A stretch of 64,000 nt of DNA from Anaspis maculata (lineage: Eukaryota > Arthropoda > Insecta > Coleoptera > Scraptiidae). Positions 29,901 to 44,199 of the stretch are shown one piece after another (positions within the stretch are counted from its first letter, which is position 1; each line of letters opens with the position of its first letter). Made by a program: the position numbers and the translations under genes. The stretch lies in contig OX421962.1 of the NCBI GenBank assembly GCA_949128115.1, forward strand, positions 8,960,262 to 9,024,261, written 5' to 3'. Below the pieces are notes generated by a model. That model was not told the origin of the DNA and did not search any database. It saw nothing but the letters and a program-made list of their open reading frames with translations.

Positions 29901-32900
29901 CCGCTATCAATCTTTTCTGACATGATTTCTGGCAATCCTTGAAAAAGCCGACACGAAATAGCAATTCAAAGTCCAGTTCGATTACGGAATGACGACCTGG
30001 TGTTGAAGTTTGATATTTTCACAAAAAAATTGAGATTGAACACCTGAGGACCTCACATTTGATCTGTCTGACCTTGAACAAGTATTATTTTATCCAAAAT
30101 TGTTGGCGTTGAAGTGGCACAGCTGTGATATTTTTCAATACTTGGCGAGACTTGTCTCGTTTCTGACTCAACATTACGTGACAGTCAATAAGGGTCAAAA
30201 TAAAAAATTCCATTTTTATCGCAAATCAGACCCTATTTCCAAGAAATCCAGAAATAGGGTTCCATAAAAAGCCGCAATCAATCTTTTCTGACATGATTTC
30301 TGATAATCCTTGAAAAAATCGACACGAAATAGCAATTCAAAGTCCAGTTCGATTACGGAATGACGACCTGGTGTTGAAGTTTGATATTTTCACAAAAAAA
30401 TTGAGATTGAACACCTGAGGACCTCACATTTGATCTGTCTGACCTTGAACAAGTATTATTTTATTCAAAATTGTTGGCGTTGAAGTGGCACAGCTGTGAT
30501 ATTTTTTAATACTTGGCGAGACTTGTCTCGTTTCTGACTCAACATTACGTGACAGTCAATAAGGGTCAAAATTAAAAATCCCATTTTTATCGCAAATCAG
30601 ACCCTATTTCCAAGAAATTCAGAAATATGGTTTCATAAAAAGCCGCTATCAATCTTTTCTGACATGATTTCTGGCAATCCTTGGAAAAACCGACACGAAA
30701 TAGCAATTCAAAGTCCAGTTCGATTACGGAATGACGACCTGGTGTTGAAGTTTGATATTTTCACAAAAAAATTGAGATTGAACACCTGAGGACCTCACAT
30801 TTGATCTGTCTGACCTTGAACAAGTATTATTTTATTCAAAATTGTTGGCGTTGAAGTGGCACAGCTGTGATATTTTTTAATACTTGGCGAGACTTGTCTC
30901 GTTTCTGACTCAACATTACGTGACAGTCAATAAGGGTCAAAATTAAAAATTCCATTTTTATCGCAAATCAGACCCTATTTCCAAGAAATTCAGAAATATG
31001 GTTTCATAAAAAGCCGCTATCAATCTTTTCTGACATGATTTCTGGCAATCCTTGGAAAAACCGACACGAAATAGCAATTCAAAGTCCAGTTCGATTACGG
31101 AATGACGACCTGGTGTTGAAGTTTGATATTTTCACAAAAAAATTGAGATTGAACACCTGAGGACCTCACATTTGATCTGTCTGACCTTGAACAAGTATTA
31201 TTTTATTCAAAATTGTTGGCGTTGAAGTGGCACAGCTGTGATATTTTTCAATACTTGGCGAGACTTGTCTCGTTTCTGACTCAACATTACGTGACAGTCA
31301 ATAAGGGTCAAAAATAAAAATTCCATTTTTATCGCAAATCAGACCCTATTTCGAAGAAATTCAGAAATAGGGTTTCATAAAAAGCCGCTATCAATCTTTT
31401 CTGACATGATTTCTGGCAATCCTTGAAAAAACCGACACGAAATAGCAATTCAAAGTCCAGTTCGATTACGGAATGACGACCTGGTGTTGAAGTTTGATAT
31501 TTTCACAAAAAAATTGAGATTGAACACCTGAGGACCTCACATTTGATCTGTCTGACCTTGAACAAGTATTATTTTATCCAAAATTGTTGGCGTTGAAGTG
31601 GCACAGCTGTGATATTTTTCAATACTTGGCGAGACTTGTCTCGTTTCTGACTCAACATTACGTGACAGTCAATAAGGGTCAAAATTAAAAATTCCATTTT
31701 TATCGCAAATCAGACCCTATTTCCAAGAAATCCAGAAATAGGGTTCCATAAAAAGCCGCTATCAAACTTTTCTGACATGATTTCTGATAATCCTTGAAGA
31801 AATCGACACGAAATAGCAATTCAAAGTCCAGTTCGATTACGGAATGACGACCTGGTGTTGAAGTTTGATATTTTCACAAAAAAATTGAGATTGAACACCT
31901 GAGGACCTCACATTTGATCTGTCTGACCTTGAACAAGTATTATTTTATTCAAAATATTTGGCGTTGAAGTGGCACAGCTGTGATATTTTTCAATACTTGG
32001 CGAGACTTGTCTCGTTTCTGACTCAACATTACGTGACAGTCAATAAGGGTCAAAATAAAAAATTCAATTTTTATCGCAAATCAGACCCTATTTCCAAGAA
32101 ATCCAGAAATAGGGTTCCATAAAAAGCCGCTATCAAACTTTTCTGACATGATTTCTGATCATCCTTGAAGAAATCGACACGAAATAGCAATTCAAAGTCC
32201 AGTTCGATTACGGAATGACGACCTGGTGTTGAAGTTTGATATTTTCTCAAAAAAATTGAGATTGAACACCTGAGGACCTCACATTTGATCTGTCTGACCT
32301 TGAACAAGTATTATTTTATTCAAAATTTTTGGCGTTGAAGTGGCACAGCTGTGATATTTTTCAATACTTGGCGAGACTTGTCTCGTTTCTGACTCAACAT
32401 TACGTGACAGTCAATAAGGGTCAAAATAAAAAATTCCATTTTTATCGCAAATCAGACCCTATTTCCAAAAAATCCAGAAATAGGGTTCCATAAAAAGCCG
32501 CTATCAATCTTTTCTGACATGATTTCTGATAATCCTTGAAAAAATCGACACGAAATAGCAATTCAAAGTCCAGTTCGATTACGGAATGACGACCTGGTGT
32601 TGAAGTTTGATATTTTCACAAAAAAATTGAGATTGAACACCTGAGGACCTCACATTTGATCTGTCTGACCTTGAACAAGTATTATTTTATTCAAAATTGT
32701 TGGCGTTGAAGTGGCACAGCTGTGATATTTTTTAATACTTGGCGAGACTTGTCTCGTTTCTGACTCAACATTACGTGACAGTCAATAAGGGTCAAAATTA
32801 AAAATTCCATTTTTATCGCAAATCAGACCCTATTTCCAAGAAATTCAGAAATATGGTTTTATAAAAAGCCGCTATCAATCTTTTCTGACATGATTTCTGG

Positions 32901-35900
32901 CAATCCTTGAAAAAACCGACACGAAATAGCAATTCAAAGTCCAGTTCGATTACGGAATGACGACCTGGTGTTGAAGTTTGATATTTTCTCAAAAAAATTG
33001 AGATTGAACACCTGAGGACCTCACATTTGATCTGTCTGACCTTGAACAAGTATTATTTTATTCAAAATTTTTGGCGTTGAAGTGGCACAGCTGTGATATT
33101 TTTCAATACTTGGCGAGACTTGTCTCGTTTCTGACTCAACATTACGTGACAGTCAATAAGGGTCAAAATTGAAAATTCCATTTTTATCGCAAATCAGACC
33201 CTATTTCCAAGAAATTCAGAAATAGGGTTCCATAAAAAGCCGCTATCAATCTTTTCTGACATGATTTCTGGCAATCCTTGGAAAAACCGACACGAAATAG
33301 CAATTCAAAGTCCAGTTCGATTACGGAATGACGACCTGGTGTTGAAGTTTGATATTTTCACAAAAAAATTGAGATTGAACACCTGAGGACCTCACATTTG
33401 ATCTGTCTGACCTTGAACAAGTATTATTTTATTCAAAATTGTTGGCGTTGAAGTGGCACAGCTGTGATATTTTTCAATACTTGGCGAGACTTGTCTCGTT
33501 TCTGACTCAACATTACGTGACAGTCAATAAGGGTCAAAATTAAAAATTCCATTTTTATCGCAAATCAGACCCTATTTCCAAGAAATTCAAAGATAGGGTT
33601 TCATAAAAAGCCGCTATCAATCTTTTCTGACATGATTTCTGGCAATCCTTGAAAAAACCGACACGAAATAGCAATTCAAAGTCCAGTTCGATTACGGAAT
33701 GACGACCTGGTGTTGAAGTTTGATATTTTCACAAAAAAATTGAGATTGAACACCTGAGGACCTCACATTTGATCTGTCTGACCTTGAACAAGTATTATTT
33801 TATTCAAAATTGTTGGCGTTGAAGTGGCACAGCTGTGATATTTTTTAATACTTGGCGAGACTTGTCTCGTTTCTGACTCAACATTACGTGACAGTCAATA
33901 AGGGTCAAAATTAAAAATTCCATTTTTATCGCAAATCAGACCCTATTTCCAAGAAATTCAGAAATATGGTTTCATAAAAAGCCGCTATCAATCTTTTCTG
34001 ACATGATTTCTGGCAATCCTTGAAAAAACCGACACGAAATAGCAATTCAAAGTCCAGTTCGATTACGGAATGACGACCTGGTGTTGAAGTTTGATATTTT
34101 CACAAAAAAATTGAGATTGAACACCTGAGGACCTCACATTTGATCTGTCTGACCTTGAACAAGTATTATTTTATTCAAAATTGTTGGCGTTGAAGTGGCA
34201 CAGCTGTGATATTTTTTAATACTTGGCGAGACTTGTCTCGTTTCTGACTCAACATTACGTGACAGTCAATAAGGGTCAAAATTAAAAATTCCATTTTTAT
34301 CGCAAATCAGACCCTATTTCCAAGAAATTCAGAAATATGGTTTCATAAAAAGCCGCTATCAATCTTTTCTGACATGATTTCTGGCAATCCTTGGAAAAAC
34401 CGACACGAAATAGCAATTCAAAGTCCAGTTCGATTACGGAATGACGACCTGGTGTTGAAGTTTGATATTTTCACAAAAAAATTGAGATTGAACACCTGAG
34501 GACCTCACATTTGATCTGTCTGACCTTGAACAAGTATTATTTTATTCAAAATTGTTGGCGTTGAAGTGGCACAGCTGTGATATTTTTCAATACTTGGCGA
34601 GACTTGTCTCGTTTCTGACTCAACATTACGTGACAGTCAATAAGGGTCAAAAATAAAAATTCCATTTTTATCGCAAATCAGACCCTATTTCGAAGAAATT
34701 CAGAAATAGGGTTTCATGAAAAGCCGCTATCAATCTTTTCTGACATGATTTCTGGCAATCCTTGAAAAAACCGACACGAAATAGCAATTCAAAGTCCAGT
34801 TCGATTACGGAATGACGACCTGGTGTTGAAGTTTGATATTTTCACAAAAAAATTGAGATTGAACACCTGAGGACCTCACATTTGATCTGTCTGACCTTGA
34901 ACAAGTATTATTTTATCCAAAATTGTTGGCGTTGAAGTGGCACAGCTGTGATATTTTTCAATACTTGGCGAGACTTGTCTCGTTTCTGACTCAACATTAC
35001 GTGACAGTCAATAAGGGTCAAAATAAAAAATTCAATTTTTATCGCAAATCAGACCCTATTTCCAAGAAATCCAGAAATAGGGTTCCATAAAAAGCCGCTA
35101 TCAATCTTTTCTGACATGATTTCTGATAATCCTTGAAGAAATCGACAAGAAATAGCAATTCAAAGTCCAGTTCGATTACGGAATGACGACCTGGTGTTGA
35201 AGTTTGATATTTTCACAAAAAAATTGAGATTGAACACCTGAGGACCTCACATTTGATCTGTCTGACCTTGAACAAGTATTATTTTATTCAATATTGTTGG
35301 CGTTGAAGTGGCACAGCTGTGATATTTTTCAATACTTGGCGAGACTTGTCTCGTTTCTGACTCAACATTACGTGACAGTCAATAAGTGTCAAAATTAAAA
35401 ATTCCATTTTTATCGCAAATCAGACCCTATTTCCAAAAAATTCAGAAATAGGGTTTCATAAAAAGCCGCTATCAATCTTTTCTGACATGATTTCTGGCAA
35501 TCCTTGAAAAAACCGACACGAAATAGCAATTCAAAGTCCAGTTCGATTACGGAATGACGACCTGGTCTTGAAGTTTGATATTTTCACAAAAAAATTGAGA
35601 TTGAACACCTGAGGACCTCACATTTGATCTGTCTGACCTTGAACAAGTATTATTTTATTCAAAATTGTTGGCGTTGAAGTGGCACAGCTGTGATATTTTT
35701 CAATACTTGGCGAGACTTGTCTCGTTTCTGACTCAACAATTCGTGACAGTCAATAAGGGTCAAAATTAAAAATTCCATTTTTATCGCAAATCAGACCCTA
35801 TTTCCAAGAAATTCAGAAATATGGTTTCATAAAAAGCCGCTATCAATCTTTTCTGACATGATTTCTGGCAATCCTTGAAAAAACCGACACGAAATAGCAA

Positions 35901-38900
35901 TTCAAAGTCCAGTTCGATTACGGAATGACGACCTGGTGTTGAAGTTTGATATTTTCACAAAAAAATTGAGATTGAACACCTGAGGACCTCACATTTGATC
36001 TGTCTGACCTTGAACAAGTATTATTTTATTCAATATTGTTGGCGTTGAAGTGGCACAGCTGTGATATTTTTCAATACTTGGCGAGACTTGTCTCGTTTCT
36101 GACTCAACATTACGTGACAGTCAATAAGTGTCAAAATTAAAAATTCCATTTTTATCGCAAATCAGACCCTATTTCCAAAAAATTCAGAAATAGGGTTTCA
36201 TAAAAAGCCGCTATCAATCTTTTCTGACATGATTTCTGGCAATCCTTGAAAAAACCGACACGAAATAGCAATTCAAAGTCCAGTTCGATTACGGAATGAC
36301 GACCTGGTCTTGAAGTTTGATATTTTCACAAAAAAATTGAGATTGAACACCTGAGGACCTCACATTTGATCTGTCTGACCTTGAACAAGTATTATTTTAT
36401 TCAAAATTGTTGGCGTTGAAGTGGCACAGCTGTGATATTTTTCAATACTTGGCGAGACTTGTCTCGTTTCTGACTCAACAATTCGTGACAGTCAATAAGG
36501 GTCAAAATTAAAAATTCCATTTTTATCGCAAATCAGACCCTATTTCCAAGAAATTCAAAGATAGGGTTTCATAAAAAGCCGCTATCAATCTTTTCTGACA
36601 TGATTTCTGGCAATCCTTGAAAAAACCGACACGAAATAGCAATTCAAAGTCCAGTTCGATTACGGAATGACGACCTGGTGTTGAAGTTTGATATTTTCAC
36701 AAAAAAATTGAGATTGAACACCTGAGGACCTCACATTTGATCTGTCTGACCTTGAACAAGTATTATTTTATCCAAAATTGTTGGCGTTGAAGTGGCACAG
36801 CTGTGATATTTTTCAATACTTGGCGAGACTTGTCTCGTTTCTGACTCAACATTACGTGACAGTCAATAAGGGTCAAAATAAAAAATTCCATTTTTATCGC
36901 AAATCAGACCCTATTTCCAAGAAATCCAGAAATAGGGTTCCATAAAAAGCCGCAATCAATCTTTTCTGACATGATTTCTGATAATCCTTGAAAAAATCGA
37001 CACGAAATAGCAATTCAAAGTCCAGTTCGATTACGGAATGACGACCTGGTGTTGAAGTTTGATATTTTCACAAAAAAATTGAGATTGAACACCTGAGGAC
37101 CTCACATTTGATCTGTCTGACCTTGAACAAGTATTATTTTATTCAAAATTGTTGGCGTTGAAGTGGCACAGCTGTGATATTTTTTAATACTTGGCGAGAC
37201 TTGTCTCGTTTCTGACTCAACATTACGTGACAGTCAATAAGGGTCAAAATTAAAAATTCCATTTTTATCGCAAATCAGACCCTATTTCCAAGAAATTCAG
37301 AAATATGGTTTCATAAAAAGCCGCTATCAATCTTTTCTGACATGATTTCTGGCAATCCTTGGAAAAACCGACACGAAATAGCAATTCAAAGTCCAGTTCG
37401 ATTACGGAATGACGACCTGGTGTTGAAGTTTGATATTTTCACAAAAAAATTGAGATTGAACACCTGAGGACCTCACATTTGATCTGTCTGACCTTGAACA
37501 AGTATTATTTTATTCAAAATTGTTGGCGTTGAAGTGGCACAGCTGTGATATTTTTCAATACTTGGCGAGACTTGTCTCGTTTCTGACTCAACATTACGTG
37601 ACAGTCAATAAGGGTCAAAGTTAAAAATTCCATTTTTATCGCAAATCAGACCCTATTTCCAAGAAATTCAAAGATAGGGTTTCATAAAAAGCCGCTATCA
37701 ATCTTTTCTGACATGATTTCTGGCAATCCTTGAAAAAACCGACACGAAATAGCAATTCAAAGTCCAGTTCGATTACGGAATGACGACCTGGTGTTGAAGT
37801 TTGATATTTTCACAAAAAAATTGAGATTGAACACCTGAGGACCTCACATTTGATCTGTCTGACCTTGAACAAGTATTATTTTATTCAAAATTGTTGGCGT
37901 TGAAGTGGCACAGCTGTGATATTTTTTAATACTTGGCGAGACTTGTCTCGTTTCTGACTCAACATTACGTGACAGTCAATAAGGGTCAAAATTAAAAATT
38001 CCATTTTTATCGCAAATCAGACCCTATTTCCAAGAAATTCAGAAATATGGTTTCATAAAAAGCCGCTATCAATCTTTTCTGACATGATTTCTGGCAATCC
38101 TTGAAAAAACCGACACGAAATAGCAATTCAAAGTCCAGTTCGATTACGGAATGACGACCTGGTGTTGAAGTTTGATATTTTCACAAAAAAATTGAGATTG
38201 AACACCTGAGGACCTCACATTTGATCTGTCTGACCTTGAACAAGTATTATTTTATTCAATATTGTTGGCGTTGAAGTGGCACAGCTGTGATATTTTTCAA
38301 TACTTGGCGAGACTTGTCTCGTTTCTGACTCAACATTACGTGACAGTCAATAAGTGTCAAAATTAAAAATTCCATTTTTATCGCAAATCAGACCCTATTT
38401 CCAAAAAATTCAGAAATAGGGTTTCATAAAAAGCCGCTATCAATCTTTTCTGACATGATTTCTGGCAATCCTTGAAAAAACCGACACGAAATAGCAATTC
38501 AAAGTCCAGTTTGATTACGGAATGACGACCTGGTCTTGAAGTTTGATATTTTCACAAAAAAATTGAGATTGAACACCTGAGGACCTCACATTTGATCTGT
38601 CTGACCTTGAACAAGTATTATTTTATTCAAAATTGTTGGCGTTGACGTGGCACAGCTGTGATATTTTTCAATACTTGGCGAGACTTGTCTCGTTTCTGAC
38701 TCAACAATTCGTGACAGTCAATAAGGGTCAAAATTAAAAATTCCATTTTTATCGCAAATCAGACCCTATTTCCAAGAAATTCAAAGATAGGGTTTCATAA
38801 AAAGCCGCTATCAATCTTTTCTGACATGATTCCTGGCAATCCTTGAAAAAGCCGACACGAAATAGCAATTCAAAGTCCAGTTCGATTACGGAATGACGAC

Positions 38901-41900
38901 CTGGTGTTGAAGTTTGATATTTTCACAAAAAAATTGAGATTGAACACCTGAGGACCTCACATTTGATCTGTCTGACCTTGAACAAGTATTATTTTATCCA
39001 AAATTGTTGGCGTTGAAGTGGCACAGCTGTGATATTTTTCAATACTTGGCGAGACTTGTCTCGTTTCTGACTCAACATTACGTGACAGTCAATAAGGGTC
39101 AAAATAAAAAATTCCATTTTTATCGCAAATCAGACCCTATTTCCAAGAAATCCAGAAATAGGGTTCCATAAAAAGCCGCAATCAATCTTTTCTGACATGA
39201 TTTCTGATAATCCTTGAAAAAATCGACACGAAATAGCAATTCAAAGTCCAGTTCGATTACGGAATGACGACCTGGTGTTGAAGTTTGATATTTTCACAAA
39301 AAAATTGAGATTGAACACCTGAGGACCTCACATTTGATCTGTCTGACCTTGAACAAGTATTATTTTATTCAAAATTGTTGGCGTTGAAGTGGCACAGCTG
39401 TGATATTTTTTAATACTTGGCGAGACTTGTCTCGTTTCTGACTCAACATTACGTGACAGTCAATAAGGGTCAAAATTAAAAATCCCATTTTTATCGCAAA
39501 TCAGACCCTATTTCCAAGAAATTCAGAAATATGGTTTCATAAAAAGCCGCTATCAATCTTTTCTGACATGATTTCTGGCAATCCTTGGAAAAACCGACAC
39601 GAAATAGCAATTCAAAGTCCAGTTCGATTACGGAATGACGACCTGGTGTTGAAGTTTGATATTTTCACAAAAAAATTGAGATTGAACACCTGAGGACCTC
39701 ACATTTGATCTGTCTGACCTTGAACAAGTATTATTTTATTCAAAATTGTTGGCGTTGAAGTGGCACAGCTGTGATATTTTTCAATACTTGGCGAGACTTG
39801 TCTCGTTTCTGACTCAACATTACGTGACAGTCAATAAGGGTCAAAATTAAAAATTCCATTTTTATCGCAAATCAGACCCTATTTCCAAGAAATTCAAAGA
39901 TAGGGTTTCATAAAAAGCCGCTATCAATCTTTTCTGACATGATTTCTGGCAATCCTTGAAAAAACCGACACGAAATAGCAATTCAAAGTCCAGTTCGATT
40001 ACGGAATGACGACCTGGTGTTGAAGTTTGATATTTTCACAAAAAAATTGAGATTGAACACCTGAGGACCTCACATTTGATCTGTCTGACCTTGAACAAGT
40101 ATTATTTTATTCAAAATTGTTGGCGTTGAAGTGGCACAGCTGTGATATTTTTTAATACTTGGCGAGACTTGTCTCGTTTCTGACTCAACATTACGTGACA
40201 GTCAATAAGGGTCAAAATTAAAAATTCCATTTTTATCGCAAATCAGACCCTATTTCCAAGAAATTCAGAAATATGGTTTCATAAAAAGCCGCTATCAATC
40301 TTTTCTGACATGATTTCTGGCAATCCTTGGAAAAACCGACACGAAATAGCAATTCAAAGTCCAGTTCGATTACGGAATGACGACCTGGTGTTGAAGTTTG
40401 ATATTTTCACAAAAAAATTGAGATTGAACACCTGAGGACCTCACATTTGATCTGTCTGACCTTGAACAAGTATTATTTTATTCAAAATTGTTGGCGTTGA
40501 AGTGGCACAGCTGTGATATTTTTCAATACTTGGCGAGACTTGTCTCGTTTCTGACTCAACATTACGTGACAGTCAATAAGGGTCAAAAATAAAAATTCCA
40601 TTTTTATCGCAAATCAGACCCTATTTCGAAGAAATTCAGAAATAGGGTTTCATAAAAAGCCGCTATCAATCTTTTCTGACATGATTTCTGGCAATCCTTG
40701 AAAAAACCGACACGAAATAGCAATTCAAAGTCCAGTTCGATTACGGAATGACGACCTGGTGTTGAAGTTTGATATTTTCACAAAAAAATTGAGATTGAAC
40801 ACCTGAGGACCTCACATTTGATCTGTCTGACCTTGAACAAGTATTATTTTATCCAAAATTGTTGGCGTTGAAGTGGCACAGCTGTGATATTTTTCAATAC
40901 TTGGCGAGACTTGTCTCGTTTCTGACTCAACATTACGTGACAGTCAATAAGGGTCAAAATTAAAAATTCCATTTTTATCGCAAATCAGACCCTATTTCCA
41001 AGAAATCCAGAAATAGGGTTCCATAAAAAGCCGCTATCAAACTTTTCTGACATGATTTCTGATAATCCTTGAAGAAATCGACACGAAATAGCAATTCAAA
41101 GTCCAGTTCGATTACGGAATGACGACCTGGTGTTGAAGTTTGATATTTTCACAAAAAAATTGAGATTGAACACCTGAGGACCTCACATTTGATCTGTCTG
41201 ACCTTGAACAAGTATTATTTTATTCAAAATATTTGGCGTTGAAGTGGCACAGCTGTGATATTTTTCAATACTTGGCGAGACTTGTCTCGTTTCTGACTCA
41301 ACATTACGTGACAGTCAATAAGGGTCAAAATAAAAAATTCAATTTTTATCGCAAATCAGACCCTATTTCCAAGAAATCCAGAAATAGGGTTCCATAAAAA
41401 GCCGCTATCAAACTTTTCTGACATGATTTCTGATCATCCTTGAAGAAATCGACACGAAATAGCAATTCAAAGTCCAGTTCGATTACGGAATGACGACCTG
41501 GTGTTGAAGTTTGATATTTTCTCAAAAAAATTGAGATTGAACACCTGAGGACCTCACATTTGATCTGTCTGACCTTGAACAAGTATTATTTTATTCAAAA
41601 TTTTTGGCGTTGAAGTGGCACAGCTGTGATATTTTTCAATACTTGGCGAGACTTGTCTCGTTTCTGACTCAACATTACGTGACAGTCAATAAGGGTCAAA
41701 ATAAAAAATTCCATTTTTATCGCAAATCAGACCCTATTTCCAAAAAATCCAGAAATAGGGTTCCATAAAAAGCCGCTATCAATCTTTTCTGACATGATTT
41801 CTGATAATCCTTGAAAAAATCGACACGAAATAGCAATTCAAAGTCCAGTTCGATTACGGAATGACGACCTGGTGTTGAAGTTTGATATTTTCACAAAAAA

Positions 41901-44100
41901 ATTGAGATTGAACACCTGAGGACCTCACATTTGATCTGTCTGACCTTGAACAAGTATTATTTTATTCAAAATTGTTGGCGTTGAAGTGGCACAGCTGTGA
42001 TATTTTTTAATACTTGGCGAGACTTGTCTCGTTTCTGACTCAACATTACGTGACAGTCAATAAGGGTCAAAATTAAAAATTCCATTTTTATCGCAAATCA
42101 GACCCTATTTCCAAGAAATTCAGAAATATGGTTTTATAAAAAGCCGCTATCAATCTTTTCTGACATGATTTCTGGCAATCCTTGAAAAAACCGACACGAA
42201 ATAGCAATTCAAAGTCCAGTTCGATTACGGAATGACGACCTGGTGTTGAAGTTTGATATTTTCTCAAAAAAATTGAGATTGAACACCTGAGGACCTCACA
42301 TTTGATCTGTCTGACCTTGAACAAGTATTATTTTATTCAAAATTTTTGGCGTTGAAGTGGCACAGCTGTGATATTTTTCAATACTTGGCGAGACTTGTCT
42401 CGTTTCTGACTCAACATTACGTGACAGTCAATAAGGGTCAAAATTGAAAATTCCATTTTTATCGCAAATCAGACCCTATTTCCAAGAAATTCAGAAATAG
42501 GGTTCCATAAAAAGCCGCTATCAATCTTTTCTGACATGATTTCTGGCAATCCTTGGAAAAACCGACACGAAATAGCAATTCAAAGTCCAGTTCGATTACG
42601 GAATGACGACCTGGTGTTGAAGTTTGATATTTTCACAAAAAAATTGAGATTGAACACCTGAGGACCTCACATTTGATCTGTCTGACCTTGAACAAGTATT
42701 ATTTTATTCAAAATTGTTGGCGTTGAAGTGGCACAGCTGTGATATTTTTCAATACTTGGCGAGACTTGTCTCGTTTCTGACTCAACATTACGTGACAGTC
42801 AATAAGGGTCAAAATTAAAAATTCCATTTTTATCGCAAATCAGACCCTATTTCCAAGAAATTCAAAGATAGGGTTTCATAAAAAGCCGCTATCAATCTTT
42901 TCTGACATGATTTCTGGCAATCCTTGAAAAAACCGACACGAAATAGCAATTCAAAGTCCAGTTCGATTACGGAATGACGACCTGGTGTTGAAGTTTGATA
43001 TTTTCACAAAAAAATTGAGATTGAACACCTGAGGACCTCACATTTGATCTGTCTGACCTTGAACAAGTATTATTTTATTCAAAATTGTTGGCGTTGAAGT
43101 GGCACAGCTGTGATATTTTTTAATACTTGGCGAGACTTGTCTCGTTTCTGACTCAACATTACGTGACAGTCAATAAGGGTCAAAATTAAAAATTCCATTT
43201 TTATCGCAAATCAGACCCTATTTCCAAGAAATTCAGAAATATGGTTTCATAAAAAGCCGCTATCAATCTTTTCTGACATGATTTCTGGCAATCCTTGGAA
43301 AAACCGACACGAAATAGCAATTCAAAGTCCAGTTCGATTACGGAATGACGACCTGGTGTTGAAGTTTGATATTTTCACAAAAAAATTGAGATTGAACACC
43401 TGAGGACCTCACATTTGATCTGTCTGACCTTGAACAAGTATTATTTTATTCAAAATTGTTGGCGTTGAAGTGGCACAGCTGTGATATTTTTCAATACTTG
43501 GCGAGACTTGTCTCGTTTCTGACTCAACATTACGTGACAGTCAATAAGGGTCATAAATAAAAATTCCATTTTTATCGCAAATCAGACCCTATTTCGAAGA
43601 AATTCAGAAATAGGGTTTCATAAAAAGCCGCTATCAATCTTTTCTGACATGATTTCTGGCAATCCTTGAAAAAACCGACACGGAATAGCAATTCAAAGTC
43701 CAGTTCGATTACGGAATGACGACCTGGTGTTGAAGTTTGATATTTTCACAAAAAAATTGAGATTGAACACCTGAGGACCTCACATTTGATCTGTCTGACC
43801 TTGAACAAGTATTATTTTATCCAAAATTGTTGGCGTTGAAGTGGCACAGCTGTGATATTTTTCAATACTTGGCGAGACTTGTCTCGTTTCTGACTCAACA
43901 TTACGTGACAGTCAATAAGGGTCAAAATAAAAAATTCAATTTTTATCGCAAATCAGACCCTATTTCCAAGAAATCCAGAAATAGGGTTCCATAAAAAGCC
44001 GCTATCAAACTTTTCTGACATGATTTCTGATAATCCTTGAAGAAATCGACACGAAATAGCAATTCAAAGTCCAGTTCGATTACGGAATGACGACCTGGTG
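27000..44100 (+). repeat. duplicated 24-25 monomer superunit (about 8.9-9.3 kb)
   Basis: Rare variants recur at an offset of 8,904 bp (24 monomers): CAAAGTTAAAA at 28,711 and 37,615, GTTGACGTGG at 29,737 and 38,641, and AATCCC at 30,577 and 39,481. From about 31.3 kb the offset becomes 9,275 bp (25 monomers), for example 31,308/40,583, 32,071/41,346 and 32,813/42,088, and returns to 24 near 34.6/43.5 kb. So roughly 27-35 kb and 36-44 kb are copies of one segment that later gained or lost single monomers. Confidence 0.8.
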
Positions 44101-44199
44101 TTGAAGTTTGATATTTTCACAAAAAAATTGAGATTGAACACCTGAGGACCTCACATTTGATCTGTCTGACCTTGAACAAGTATTATTTTATCCAAAATT